From Tundrisphaera lichenicola (GTDB lineage: Bacteria; Planctomycetota; Planctomycetia; Isosphaerales; Isosphaeraceae): 64,000 nt of DNA. Below, piece by piece: positions 32,410 to 41,619 of this stretch; the stretch's first letter is position 1, and every line of letters starts with the position of its first letter. The DNA is taken from positions 7,130,001 through 7,194,000 of the forward strand of contig NZ_CP195106.1 of assembly GCF_051175385.1 (NCBI RefSeq), in the 5' to 3' direction. The notes below the pieces were generated by a model, which was given only the letters and a program-made list of their open reading frames with translations, had not been told where the DNA came from and did no database searches. A program made the translations under genes and the position numbers.

Positions 32410-34061
32410 GGGGCCCGATCCGATCCTTGCCGGTGATCGTCGCCCTGATCCTGATCGTCGGCTGGCCGATGGCCGCGACGATCCGCGAGGCCACCCGCCC
32501 GGGGGACGACTCGGGCCCGGGGTCGGGGGAGTTGGTCGCGACGGCCCGGCCGGGGGAGATCGCCCGGCCGATCGGCCTGGCCTTCGAGACGATCCGCCTG
32601 GTCCTGGCAACCGGGGCGATCGCCCTGCCGATGGGCATGGCCCTGGCGTTCATCCTGTGCCGGACCGACGTCTGGGGACGGCGAGGGATGCTGTTCGCGG
32701 TCGGGCTCTCGGCGTTCGTCCCGGTCCCCCTGATCGCGACGGCCTGGCTGGGCGGGCTCGGCAACGCGGGCCGGTTGCAGGTCCTGGGCGGCTCGCCCTG
32801 GCTGGTCGGCTGGTCGGGCGCGGCGTTCATCCACGCGGTCGCCTGCCTGCCGTGGGTGGTGGCGATCATGGGCGTGGGGCTCCGGGGCGTCGAGCCCGAG
32901 CTGGAAGAGTCGGCCCGGCTGGACCTCTCGCCCTGGGGGGTGATCCTCCGGGTGACCTTGCGTCGGAGCCTCGGGGCGCTGGCGGCTTCCGCCCTCGCGG
33001 TGGCGGTCCTGACCGGCGGCGACATGACGGTGACCGACCTCCTCTCGGTCCGGACCTACGCCGAGGAGGCCTACACGCAGTACCAGTCGGGCAACAGCCC
33101 GAGGGCCGCGGCGGTGGCCCTCCCGCCGATGATCCTGCTGGGCGTCCTGGTCCTCCTGGGAGCCCGGGCCTTGCTGAAGGCCGACCCCGCGCGGGTCCTC
33201 TCGGCGTCGACCCGGGCCAGGGACTGGCGGCTCGGGCGGTGGCGGGTCCCGGTCGGGCTGGGCCTGATCGCCACGGCGGGGAACCTCCTGGCCTTGCCGC
33301 TCTACAGCCTGATCTGGCACGCGGGGCGGGTCGGCGGGGCACCGGGCCGGGAACCCTCCTGGTCCGTCCAGGGGCTGGCGGGGACGCTGGCCAACGCGGC
33401 CCGCGAGATGTACTCGCCGGGGTTCGCCCGGCCGATCCGGAGCCCGCTCCTGTCGAGCCTGATCCTGGCGGGGGCGGGGGCCCTGGTGACCGTCGCCCTG
33501 GCCTGGAGCCTGGCCTGGCTGGCCAGACGTCCGGGAATCTGGCGGTGGGTCGTGGCCCTGACGGTGGCCGTCACGCTGGCCTTGCCGGGGCCGGTGGCGG
33601 GGATGGCGCTGGTGGTCGCTTATTTCGACTGGCCGAGCATTTACGGCTCGCCCGCCTTGCTGATCCTGGCCTACATCCTGCGGACCTTGCCCTATGCCCT
33701 GGTGGTCCTCTGGCCGGCGGTCCGGTCGATCCCCCCGGCTTTCCTGGAACTGGCGACCCTCGAAGGTTACGGGGCCTGGGGCCAGGCCCGGAGGGTGGCG
33801 ATCCCGCTGACTTCGGGGGCGATCGCGGCGGCCTGGGGCGTCTCGTTCGCCCTGGCGATGGGAGAATTACCGGCGTCGAACCTGGTCTCGCCGCCGGGGA
33901 CGATGCCGCTGGCGGTCCTGGTCTGGACCCTCCTGCATCGGGGGGTCGAGAGCCACCTGGCGGGAGTGGGCCTGGTGACCCTGGCGGTCCTCGGCTTGGC
34001 CGGATCGGTGGCGGCCTGGGGTCTGAGTCGGGTTTATGGGAAAGCCGGGCCTCTGTCTTAA
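32406..34061 (+). CDS. Double-length binding-protein-dependent ABC permease (iron/thiamine/putrescine type)
   Basis: Product of 551 residues with a TTG start overlapping the upstream stop (TTGA). There are two homologous permease halves, each with about six helices and an EAA-type loop that docks the ATPase: LEESARLDLSPWGVILRVTL at about residue 162, and LELATLEGYGAWGQARRVAI at about residue 448. This is the fused architecture of FbpB/ThiP-type permeases. No cognate ATPase or substrate-binding protein is in the window, so they must be elsewhere. The first half contains GGDMTVTDLLSVRTYAEEAY. Substrate unknown; the coupled isomerase is the only clue. Confidence 0.85.
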   Translation: MRGPIRSLPVIVALILIVGWPMAATIREATRPGDDSGPGSGELVATARPGEIARPIGLAFETIRLVLATGAIALPMGMALAFILCRTDVWGRRGMLFAVGLSAFVPVPLIATAWLGGLGNAGRLQVLGGSPWLVGWSGAAFIHAVACLPWVVAIMGVGLRGVEPELEESARLDLSPWGVILRVTLRRSLGALAASALAVAVLTGGDMTVTDLLSVRTYAEEAYTQYQSGNSPRAAAVALPPMILLGVLVLLGARALLKADPARVLSASTRARDWRLGRWRVPVGLGLIATAGNLLALPLYSLIWHAGRVGGAPGREPSWSVQGLAGTLANAAREMYSPGFARPIRSPLLSSLILAGAGALVTVALAWSLAWLARRPGIWRWVVALTVAVTLALPGPVAGMALVVAYFDWPSIYGSPALLILAYILRTLPYALVVLWPAVRSIPPAFLELATLEGYGAWGQARRVAIPLTSGAIAAAWGVSFALAMGELPASNLVSPPGTMPLAVLVWTLLHRGVESHLAGVGLVTLAVLGLAGSVAAWGLSRVYGKAGPLS

Positions 34062-34150
34062 AGAAATCATGCTTGCGGACGAATGACCGATCGGGCATGG
34101 TGGCATCGACGGATCTGCCGACGATCGATGAGCGCCGAGGATCGATCGAA

Positions 34151-34190
34151 GGCCCTCACCCCAACCCTCTCCCGGGGGGAGAGGGGGCCG
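34151..34190. repeat. REP-like palindrome between permease genes
   Basis: GGCCCTCACCCCAACCCTCT followed by CCCGGGGGGAGAGGGGG: the same tail-plus-hairpin unit as 25869-25903, here in the 169-base gap between two permease genes. No gene is visible in the gap. Confidence 0.8.
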
Positions 34191-34230
34191 GTACGGCTCG
34201 CGATCATTCTCCAGGACGCAGGGCACAGCG

Positions 34231-36057
34231 ATGATATTTCCGCGCCGGCTGGGCCTGGGACCGGTGTTCGCCTATGAGTGGCTGATCCGCTCGCGTCGAT
34301 GGCAAGCCTACGCGCTCCGCGGGCTGTTCGTGCTGGCCTTGCTGGTGGGGCTGGGCCTGGTCTACCAGTCGGCAACGTCGAATGCGGCCCTCTCGACGCG
34401 CCAGCAGTTGGCGGCGGCGGGGCAGTCGTTCTTCACCACGATGGTGATCACGCAGCTATCCCTGATCCTCCTGGCGGCCCCGGCGGCGACGGCCGGGGCG
34501 ATCTGCCTGGACAAGGCCCGCGGGACCCTGACTCACGTCATGGTCACGGATCTTTCCGACGCCGAGGTCGTCCTGGGCAAGCTGGGGGCCCGGCTGGTCC
34601 CGGTCCTGAACCTGGTCGCCTGCGCCCTGCCGGTGGCGGCCCTGGGGACGCTGCTGGGCGGGATCGACCCGATGGCCCTGACCGGGGCCTTCCTGGTCGC
34701 GTCGGGCCTGGCCGTGCTCGGATGCTCGATGGCCCTGGCGTTCTCGGTTTGGCTGTCCAAGGCCCACGAGGTGATGACGGCGGTCTATGCGATCTGGTCG
34801 CTCTGGATGCTGGCCCTGCCGGTCTGGTGGCTCTCGATGAGCTTGCCGGCACCGTTCTGGCTGGAGATCTCCAACCCCTTCTGGCTGACGATGGCCCCCT
34901 ATATCGCCCCGATGGCGACCTCGCTGATCGAGCCGACCGGCTTCCTGATCGTCTGCCTGACGATCTCGGTCGGGCTGGCGGCGCTGTCGGTCCGGAAGGT
35001 CCGGCCGGTCTATCTCCATCAGATGGGGCGGATGCCGAAGCCGGTGGTTGCCTCTCGCCTGGGCGCCTGGCTCCGCCCCCAGATCCGTTGGTGGCCCGGC
35101 CCTTCGCTCGACGGGAACCCGGTCCTCTGGCGCGAGTGGCATCGGAACCGGCCTTCGCGAATCACGCGGGTCGTCTGGGCGACTTACATCCTCCTGACCT
35201 CGGCCTTCAGCCTCAAAGTGCTGTGGGATCTCTGGAGCGATCCGGGGCGAGCCCGGAACGAAGGCGCGTCGATCCTGAATGGATTCCAGGCCGTGATCGG
35301 GCTGCTCCTGCTGAGCGCCTCGGCGGGCACGCTCCTGAGCGAGGAGCGGGTCCGGGGGAGCCTGGACGTGCTGCTCTCGACCCCGCTGTCAACCCGGTCG
35401 ATCGTCTGGGGGAAATGGTGGGGGGCCTTCCGACGAGTCCCCTGGCTGGCCTTCTGGCCGGGGTTCCTGACACTGACCTGCCTCAAACCCGGGTCCTCGG
35501 GCGAACTGGTCACCTTGGCTTATCTGGTCCCCTTGCTGATCATCGCCCAGGGAGCGGCCATCGTCAGCTTGGGGCTGGCCCTGGCGACCTGGCTCCCGAA
35601 GGCCGGCCGGGCCGTCACCTGGACGGTCGTCGCTTTGGTGGGCTCGACGGTCGGTTGGCCGATCCTGGGCTTCCTGCTGGGCGGGAACAGCGGGCCAAGC
35701 TCGCTCCCGCAAATGCTCGTGATCATGGGGAGCCCGTTCTGGAACGTGGGGATGTCGACCTCGCTCCTGGAGCAGAACTTCGGTTCTCAGTCGGAGCTGG
35801 TGAAAAACGTCTCGATCGCGGCGACGGCCTGGACGCTCCTCTATGGGTCGACCGCCCTGGGTCTGCTGCTGGCGACCCTCCGAAGCTTCGACCGATGCAT
35901 GGGGAGAACGCCCGAGAACCCCCTGATCGCCCGGACCCCGCGCCGGGAAGAAGCCCGACGGATCGGTCAGGCGAGCGGGATCGATCGCTGGGGCGAGCCC
36001 AGGTTCGACGCTCGACCAACGGACGGGCTCGGAAGCTCGGTGGTCCCTCCCCGCTGA
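34231..36057 (+). CDS. ABC-2-type transporter permease
   Basis: Product of 608 residues. Two blocks of six or so hydrophobic helices are separated by a soluble segment (about residues 255-310) containing LDGNPVLWREWHRNRPSRIT. The first helix block has CLDKARGTLTHVMVTDLSDA and the second has LLSEERVRGSLDVLLSTPLS. The repeated 'E(K)xxGTLxxLLxTPLS' pattern is the hallmark of ABC-2-type permeases such as NosY-like and ABC-2-family exporters. The C-terminus is a long soluble tail. The ATPase is not adjacent. The exported substrate is unknown. Confidence 0.82.
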   Translation: MIFPRRLGLGPVFAYEWLIRSRRWQAYALRGLFVLALLVGLGLVYQSATSNAALSTRQQLAAAGQSFFTTMVITQLSLILLAAPAATAGAICLDKARGTLTHVMVTDLSDAEVVLGKLGARLVPVLNLVACALPVAALGTLLGGIDPMALTGAFLVASGLAVLGCSMALAFSVWLSKAHEVMTAVYAIWSLWMLALPVWWLSMSLPAPFWLEISNPFWLTMAPYIAPMATSLIEPTGFLIVCLTISVGLAALSVRKVRPVYLHQMGRMPKPVVASRLGAWLRPQIRWWPGPSLDGNPVLWREWHRNRPSRITRVVWATYILLTSAFSLKVLWDLWSDPGRARNEGASILNGFQAVIGLLLLSASAGTLLSEERVRGSLDVLLSTPLSTRSIVWGKWWGAFRRVPWLAFWPGFLTLTCLKPGSSGELVTLAYLVPLLIIAQGAAIVSLGLALATWLPKAGRAVTWTVVALVGSTVGWPILGFLLGGNSGPSSLPQMLVIMGSPFWNVGMSTSLLEQNFGSQSELVKNVSIAATAWTLLYGSTALGLLLATLRSFDRCMGRTPENPLIARTPRREEARRIGQASGIDRWGEPRFDARPTDGLGSSVVPPR

Positions 36058-36161
36058 AACCCGGACCGGTTCCGAACCGCCGGTCGACGCTGGATCGCGA
36101 CGAGGTGACCGGCGATGATGGACGCTCCCGCCTCAGCGACCACACCCCGGAGTCTCGACCG

Positions 36162-36668
36162 ATGCGTCCTCTCCTCGGCCTAGCCCTCGCCTGCTCGATC
36201 CTGGCCTCGACCTCATCCCCAACCCGGGCCGAGCACGCCAAGATCAACCTGGACGTGAACGCCTCGGGCGAGCAGGTGACGGCCTTCGTCGACCAGACCC
36301 CGCCCGAGTACGGCAAGAACCCCCGGCCGGTCATCAAGGCCAGGGCCGGCGAGCCGATCAAGATTCAATTCCTGCTGACCAACGTCTACCCGAACAAGAC
36401 CCTGGAGAACGTGGTGGTCCACTTCTACGTCGCCCGGCAGGAGAAGGCCGGCCAGAAGCCGACGCCCGACCTCGGCGACGAGGGGGTCGTGGTCCTGGAG
36501 TCGGCCTTCGACATGGATTTCAAGCCCGGCGGCAAGGCGGGAGCCCGGCACTCGCTCAAGATCGACCAGCCCGGGGCCTACCTGGTCCGGGTCGAGTCGA
36601 TCCAGACCGGGAGCGATCACGAGCACTTCGCCGCCGTCGACCTCGTCGTCGAGGCGGCCCGGCCCTGA
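36162..36668 (+). CDS. Secreted Ig-fold-like protein, 168 aa
   Basis: Signal peptide MRPLLGLALACSILASTSSP ends around TRAEHAKINLD. The mature protein is all-beta: EQVTAFVDQTPPEYGKNPRP, EPIKIQFLLTNVYPNKTLEN, VVVHFYVARQEKAGQKPTPD, QPGAYLVRVESIQTGSDHEH and a final FAAVDLVVEA. The design resembles small periplasmic Ig-like domains that bind metal or cofactors, but no metal motif is certain. It lies 100 bases after the permease and converges with the next gene ten bases away. Family not recognised. Confidence 0.75.
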   Translation: MRPLLGLALACSILASTSSPTRAEHAKINLDVNASGEQVTAFVDQTPPEYGKNPRPVIKARAGEPIKIQFLLTNVYPNKTLENVVVHFYVARQEKAGQKPTPDLGDEGVVVLESAFDMDFKPGGKAGARHSLKIDQPGAYLVRVESIQTGSDHEHFAAVDLVVEAARP

Positions 36669-36678
36669 TCGAGATCGA

Positions 36679-37290
36679 TCAGCGAGAGGCCGAGGACGTG
36701 GCCCTCGGGCTGAAGGGACGGCCGAGCATCCGCTCCCAGCGGAGCTTCTGGCCCTCGCTCAGGGTCGCGATCGCCTGGGTGGCCAGGGCCTGCTGGGCGG
36801 CGAAGCCCTCGTCCTTGTGGGCCCGACACTCGGCGACGGCCCGGGCCAGGGTCGTCTTCTGATCGTCGGAGAGGGCCAGCGCCTCGGCGACGATCGGGCG
36901 GGAGGCCATGGCGGCGGGGCCTTCCCACTGGAGTTCGAGCTGGGCAAGCCGCTCGCGCTGCTCGGGGCTCAGCCGGGTCTCGAGCCAGACCCGCTCCCCC
37001 TCGTCGACGGCCCGGCGGCCTTCGATCGCGGCATCGCCGGTCTGTCCCTTGAGCGCGGCCGCCTTGGTGAAGAGGTCGTCGATGGCCCGATCGACCTCGG
37101 TGACCATCGCGGCGGGAAGCTGGAGATCGTCGCGGATGTCGGGCCGGCTCAGCAGGAGCAGGGGGGCGATCCGATGCCCTCGGGACTCGTCGGGGAGGGT
37201 CCATCCCGCAGCCTGGGCCGGGGTCGAGACCATGGACAGTACGATCCCGATCCCGATGGGGATCAGGGCGAGCGTCGCTCCGTGACGCAT
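36679..37290 (-). CDS. Exported helical protein with LSEGQKxRWERMLGRPF motif, 203 aa
   Basis: ATG 37290 follows AGGAGG by seven bases. A signal peptide (MRHGATLALIPIGIGIVLSM, then VSTPAQA) precedes a helical, charged mature part: RPDIRDDLQLPAAMVTEVDR, VWLETRLSPEQRERLAQLEL, LSDDQKTTLARAVAECRAHK and TLSEGQKLRWERMLGRPF at the C-terminus. The LSxxQ...LG-x-PF element recurs in the next gene upstream (LSKAQKATYNKMLGAPF), so the two proteins are distantly related. The overall style recalls periplasmic Spy/CpxP-like helical proteins that are common in planctomycetes. Role unknown. Confidence 0.78.
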   Translation of the reverse strand: MRHGATLALIPIGIGIVLSMVSTPAQAAGWTLPDESRGHRIAPLLLLSRPDIRDDLQLPAAMVTEVDRAIDDLFTKAAALKGQTGDAAIEGRRAVDEGERVWLETRLSPEQRERLAQLELQWEGPAAMASRPIVAEALALSDDQKTTLARAVAECRAHKDEGFAAQQALATQAIATLSEGQKLRWERMLGRPFSPRATSSASR

Positions 37291-37435
37291 GGGCAGGGCC
37301 TCCTGGGGTGGCTGGGCCTGGAACGTTCGAGATTCCGAAATGAACCGGGCGGGAGCCGGTGGCTTGAGGGCCTCCGACTCCCGCCTCGTTTCTATACCCC
37401 AGGCGACCGATCCGGGGAAGCTCAGTCGCGAGCGA

Positions 37436-38743
37436 TCAGTTGCCGCCGCGGGCCTCGCGGAGGCTCTTACGCTGGGGGGCCGCCTTGGTGGCCGCCGGGG
37501 TCGCGGTCTCGGCCTTGGCGGCCGTCGTCCCTGCACCCGCGGCCGGAGGAGCACCCGGGCCACCGGGAGCACCCGGGCCACCGGGAGCACCCGGGCCACC
37601 GGGAGCACCCGGGCCACCAGGTCCGCCGGGGCCACCGGGCCAACCCTGTCCGCGGAGCTTGGCCAGGTCAAACGGTGCCCCGAGCATCTTGTTGTAGGTC
37701 GCCTTCTGGGCCTTCGAGAGGATCTTGCCGATCGCGGCCATGGTGTCGGCCGTGCCCTTCTCGCGCGCCGATTGCATGGTCTGGAAGAATTTGGTGCGGG
37801 TGGCCTCGTCCATCTCCTGGAAGTTGGGGAAGCCGCCGCGTCCCCCTCGATTATTCCCCCCTGCATTGTTGCCCCCGGGGTTGCTGCCGGCGGCGCTGGG
37901 GTCGGGAGCGGGCATGAAGCTGGTCATGAGCTTCCGGAACGAGTCACGCTGGGTCTGCTGGAGCTGGCCATTGACCTGGCGGATGTTGGCGAACTGTTCC
38001 TCGGTCATGGCGAGCTTGGTGGCAACTTCCTGGTTCGGGGTGGTGAAGGCCGAGGTCCCTTCCGCCTGGAGCATGATCTGCTTGAGGCGGATCTTCTGCT
38101 TCGCGTCGAGGACCTTCATGTAAGCCGCGTCGGCATCGGCCTGGAAGGCCATCATGGCCTGCATGGTGACCTGACGATCGACGTTGTTACCGCCCCGGCG
38201 GTTGTTCTGGCCGCCATTCGTGTTGATATTGACGTTGACGTTCGGCGTGAAGGGGATCCCGTAGGCATCGGCCAGTTCGGCCTTGGCGGCATTCGAGGAG
38301 GCGACGGCCGCGGCGGCCTGGGCCTGCGCCTGGGCCTGGGCCTGGGCGGCCTGGACCTTCTGGGCAGTCTGGGCCTGGGCAATCATGTTCGGCAGGACGA
38401 CATCGCGGAGTTGCTGGCGCTTCTTCGCGACGGTCTCGGCCACGGACTTGATCTGGGCCTTGGTCTTGTCGGAGAGCTTCAGCTCTTCCTGGACGGCCTC
38501 GTTCTGGATCAGTCGCTCGACCGAATTGCCGCCACGACCTCCCCAACCCCCGCCGGGGCCACCGGGTCCACCGGGACCTCCGGGGCCTCCTGCACCACCT
38601 CGGCCCCCCGGTCCACCTCGGCCCCCCGGTCCACCTGGAGCGCCCTTGGTCGCCGGAGCGTTCGGGTCCTGAGCCCAGGCGATTGGTGCCGCCATGGCAA
38701 TTATGAATGCGAGACTGGCCGCGAGGGTGGATCGGTAGGTCAT
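37436..38743 (-). CDS. Exported collagen-like/low-complexity helical protein, 435 aa
   Basis: Signal peptide MTYRSTLAASLAFIIAMAAP plus IAWAQ. A Gly-Pro-Gly-rich segment follows (residues about 35-70), then a helical region with a run of Ala-Gln pairs (AAQAQAQAQAQAAAAVASSN), an Asn-rich patch (NVNVNINTNGGQNNRRGGNN), a second helical domain with LAMTEEQFANIRQVNGQLQQ and LSKAQKATYNKMLGAPF, then a C-terminal collagen-like run of GGPGAP triplets (residues about 375-400). The triplet run is encoded by an 18-base tandem repeat. It shares the LSxxQ...LGxPF element with the next gene downstream. Probably an abundant periplasmic or surface protein; function unknown. Confidence 0.8.
   Translation of the reverse strand: MTYRSTLAASLAFIIAMAAPIAWAQDPNAPATKGAPGGPGGRGGPGGRGGAGGPGGPGGPGGPGGGWGGRGGNSVERLIQNEAVQEELKLSDKTKAQIKSVAETVAKKRQQLRDVVLPNMIAQAQTAQKVQAAQAQAQAQAQAAAAVASSNAAKAELADAYGIPFTPNVNVNINTNGGQNNRRGGNNVDRQVTMQAMMAFQADADAAYMKVLDAKQKIRLKQIMLQAEGTSAFTTPNQEVATKLAMTEEQFANIRQVNGQLQQTQRDSFRKLMTSFMPAPDPSAAGSNPGGNNAGGNNRGGRGGFPNFQEMDEATRTKFFQTMQSAREKGTADTMAAIGKILSKAQKATYNKMLGAPFDLAKLRGQGWPGGPGGPGGPGAPGGPGAPGGPGAPGGPGAPPAAGAGTTAAKAETATPAATKAAPQRKSLREARGGN
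37548..37620. repeat. 18-base tandem repeat encoding GAPGGP units
   Basis: The unit GGAGCACCCGGGCCACCG is repeated about four times with almost no variation, then degenerates. It lies inside the coding sequence and keeps the frame (six codons per unit). The near identity of the copies suggests recent expansion by slippage. Confidence 0.85.
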
Positions 38744-39022
38744 GGAACGCTCCTGGATTAGGCGCCCCGACCGGCTCGGCCCCTGTCATGGGGTTTGGAG
38801 AATGGGCGGGCCGCGCGTCGCGAAGACGCTTTCATTCAATCAATGCGCGAAGTGAGCGTCATTCACGAGGGATACGTCCCGACATTCTGACCGATCCGGC
38901 CATTTTACGGCAAGCCATTTTGACAATCGCCAAAACCTAGCGACCGGCCCTCGCCCTCCTGAGATCGAGAGGTCCGAACCCCAGGCGAGTGTGAACCTGG
39001 AGGATCGGATCCGGACGTCGGA

Positions 39023-39769
39023 TCAACCCCGGGCCAGCCAGGCCGCCAGCGCGGCGGCCGACCCGACCGAGGCGAGCCGGAGCGTCGCCCGATAGAGGAA
39101 GAACCGGCGACCGACCGAGTTCGAGTCCTCGGTCTCGCTCGCGGCGATGGCCCTCCGCTCCAGCGAGCCTAGGACGCCCATCCCGACGATGTGGACCATC
39201 GCCAGGACGAGGAAGCCAAACCCCTGGTTCATCCACTCGCGCCAGGGGACCGGCGGCAGGGCTGGCTTCCACTTGGAGGGCATGGTCAGGGGTCGATCGG
39301 GCTGATAGACCACCAGGCGCGTCGACCGGCTGGCGCGGCCCGAGCCGTCGACGGCCCGGAGCACCAGCGAGACGGGCTCGGGCGTCCCCCGGGCCGGTGT
39401 CCCCCGGATCAGGCCCGACTCGGGCTCGATCGCGAGTCCGTCGGGGAGCTTCCCGTCGACCGCCCATCGAGGCCGGCCCTCCCCCCCGGTGGCCGCCAGC
39501 GCGACCAAATAAGGCCGACCCGCGATCGCCTCGGGCAACTCGCCCGGCGTGACGATCTCCAGCTCTCGGGCCTCCCGAGAAGCCTCGCCCTGGCCATGCG
39601 AGGCCGGTAGGTCGGCCACCTTGGGCAGCAGGGCCATGATGACCATGGTCAGCAGCAGGATGAACAAAAGTGCGCCCGTGAGCTTGGTCACGACCACGGC
39701 GACGAACGAATCCTCGCCCGAACCGCCGAACTCCAGGCCCGAATGACCACCCCGTCTCGACCGTCGCAT
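39023..39769 (-). CDS. Membrane protein with putative Ig-like (He_PIG-type) domain, 248 aa
   Basis: Start ATG 39769 (MRRSRRGGHSGLEFGGSGED), GGGAGG eleven bases upstream. A transmembrane helix near residues 32-50 (LTGALLFILLLTMVIMALLP) leads to an exported beta domain with ELPEAIAGRPYLVALAATGG, GRPRWAVDGKLPDGLAIEPE and GLIRGTPARGTPEPVSLVLR. The 'LPxGLxIxxxSGxIxGTP' layout is the He_PIG/putative Ig-domain signature. One or two further helices lie in the C-terminal part (FGFLVLAMVHIVGMGVLGSL and SVGSAAALAAWLA). Function unknown. Confidence 0.78.
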   Translation of the reverse strand: MRRSRRGGHSGLEFGGSGEDSFVAVVVTKLTGALLFILLLTMVIMALLPKVADLPASHGQGEASREARELEIVTPGELPEAIAGRPYLVALAATGGEGRPRWAVDGKLPDGLAIEPESGLIRGTPARGTPEPVSLVLRAVDGSGRASRSTRLVVYQPDRPLTMPSKWKPALPPVPWREWMNQGFGFLVLAMVHIVGMGVLGSLERRAIAASETEDSNSVGRRFFLYRATLRLASVGSAAALAAWLARG

Positions 39770-39914
39770 GGGCCTTCGGCCTCCCTTCCTGGGGGATCGA
39801 TGGGGATGCGACTCCAACAGGCGAGTCGCCCCTCTCCAGTCTCGATCGGCCGATGCGACCCCGATCTTCAGTGAATCCGGGCCAATCGCGAAAATCGGCC
39901 CAGACACGGGCGGA

Positions 39915-40109
39915 TCAACGGGCCAGGCGGCCCGCCCGATCGTCTTCGACCGGCTTGTGTCCGTGGAGCAATTCCTCCCGGACGATGACCACTTCGGGGG
40001 GAGCCTCGAAGCCGATCCGGACCGTCCCGCCCTTGATCTGGACGACGGTCAGGACGATCGAGTCGCCGATGATGATCCGCTCATTGATGTTCCGGCTGAG
40101 GACGAGCAT
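39915..40109 (-). CDS. csrA: Carbon storage regulator CsrA
   Basis: Product of 64 residues, the family length. It begins MLVLSRNINERIIIGDSIVL and continues VVQIKGGTVRIGFEAPPEV and IVREELL: the conserved MLxLxR start and the GxVRIGxxAPxxxxVxRxE core, including the RNA-binding N-terminal Arg and the final Val-x-Arg-Glu-Glu. CsrA dimers bind GGA motifs in mRNA leaders to control translation and stability, including those of motility and pilus genes. It sits between a DUF1559 gene and the Ig-domain gene, each with its own spacing. Confidence 0.95.
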   Translation of the reverse strand: MLVLSRNINERIIIGDSIVLTVVQIKGGTVRIGFEAPPEVVIVREELLHGHKPVEDDRAGRLAR

Positions 40110-40278
40110 GGTTGCGCCTCCGATGCGCTTTCGATGGGTGCGATGCGGGCGGCCGACGTCCCGCCTGGGTTGCGTCGGGCCGCCCGATGTCTTGGGTCAC
40201 ACCACGAGTTGCGCATCCGGGGGAAATCCGGCGGGGTTTTCCGGAATTCTCCCGGAATTCCCCCGGAATCCCCCCGAC

Positions 40279-41424
40279 TCAGTAAGAGTCGGCCGAGACC
40301 ACCTCGCCTCCGGCGATGGTCCCGAGGGCCCGCCAGTTGGCCGCGTTGACCGTATCCTTGACGAACTTCACGCTGCCGTCGGCGAACAGGGCGTTCACCC
40401 CGCCCGGGTGCCGGCTGGTGGCCGAGAGCGACATGTAGGTGGGGCCGCCGTCGTTCTCGTCGACCGAATCCCAGTCCATCGGCAGGTTCTGGCCGGCGTT
40501 GGCGAAGCCGGTGGCCCGGCTGACGGTCGAGACCTTGTGGTTCGGGGGCATCGCCGTGGTGAACCCCGAATAGTACACGCCGCCGTTGCACCAGCGGGTG
40601 TGCCCGATCGGCCCGCCCGCCTTGATCTTGCCGGAGGCGGTCCCGCACGAGTTGATCAGCGAGAGCAGCGCCGCGGTCGAGGCCGCGCCGGGGGCCGGGA
40701 CGTTGGTCGGGGTCCAGGTCCCGACCGAGGCGTCCGAGGGGGCGTTCGGGGTCTTCAGGCAGCTCCGCATCTGGGCATGCCCGATCACGCCTTCCGAGGC
40801 CATCAGGGAGTTGCTCAGGCCGTCGGTCACCGAGGCGATGGTCCGTGAGAAGTTGGGGCCGAACAGCGAGCGGTTCCGGGGGCCGACCGTGTTGCTGGAG
40901 CCCCAGTTGATCGAGAAGACGTACCAGTCGCCATCGGACGTCCCGTAGCTGGTCGTCGCCGCCCCGGTGTTGCCCAGCGAGGTATCGTCGATGTGCGAGC
41001 CGGGATCGCTCGGGCAAAACAGGAAGGACAAGGGGGTGTAGGAGACGGTGGTGTTGGGCAGGGCGCTGTAGGTCAGGTTGAAGTTGATCGCGTTGTAGAA
41101 GTTCCCCTGCTCCAGGTAGGGAGCCGAGCGGGCGAAGGCGCTCCAGGACGACTCGAACCCGCCGCACGAAGGATCGAACGAGGGGGACCCGGTCGGGCAG
41201 GGGACCAGGATCGTGGTCATCGGGAAGGCACCATTGGTGCTCTCGTAGTTGTGGAACGCCAGCCCGATCTGCTTGAGATTGTTGACGCACTGGGTCCGGC
41301 GGGCGGCCTCGCGCGCGGACTGCACCGCGGGCAACAGCAAGGCGATGAGCACGGCGATGATGGCGATGACGACCAGCAGCTCGATGAGCGTGAATCCGCG
41401 ACGACTCGGGCGAGGCGAAGCCAT
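40279..41424 (-). CDS. DUF1559 domain protein with prepilin-type N-terminus
   Basis: Product of 381 residues from ATG 41424, giving MASPRPSRRGFTLIELLVVI, a prepilin leader cut between G and F. It has LLPAVQSAREAARRTQCVNN, then a Ser/Thr/Asn-rich middle, the signature SRHPGGVNALFADGSVKFVK and the terminal GGEVVSADSY. It is the third of four paralogues in the window and the only one on the minus strand. The csrA gene follows downstream on the same strand, about 170 bases away. Confidence 0.93.
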   Translation of the reverse strand: MASPRPSRRGFTLIELLVVIAIIAVLIALLLPAVQSAREAARRTQCVNNLKQIGLAFHNYESTNGAFPMTTILVPCPTGSPSFDPSCGGFESSWSAFARSAPYLEQGNFYNAINFNLTYSALPNTTVSYTPLSFLFCPSDPGSHIDDTSLGNTGAATTSYGTSDGDWYVFSINWGSSNTVGPRNRSLFGPNFSRTIASVTDGLSNSLMASEGVIGHAQMRSCLKTPNAPSDASVGTWTPTNVPAPGAASTAALLSLINSCGTASGKIKAGGPIGHTRWCNGGVYYSGFTTAMPPNHKVSTVSRATGFANAGQNLPMDWDSVDENDGGPTYMSLSATSRHPGGVNALFADGSVKFVKDTVNAANWRALGTIAGGEVVSADSY

Positions 41425-41619
41425 TTGCGATCCATCCTCGGAGGTAGAGAGACGAATTCGGCGGAACCTCATAGTTCGACGAGCGGAAATCCCGCCCGAC
41501 ACGCCGAATCCGAGATCCTACCCCGGCTCCGAGAAGAAACGATGAATATCAAATGCTTTAATGATGAATCCGACGAATTGACCGACCTGGCGCGGCGACG
41601 ATCCGCGACCCCCGAGCGG

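Noticed and set aside
37548..37620. Regular short repeats considered as a CRISPR array
   Set aside because: Units are contiguous with no spacers and encode GAPGGP in frame, so they are coding tandem repeats.
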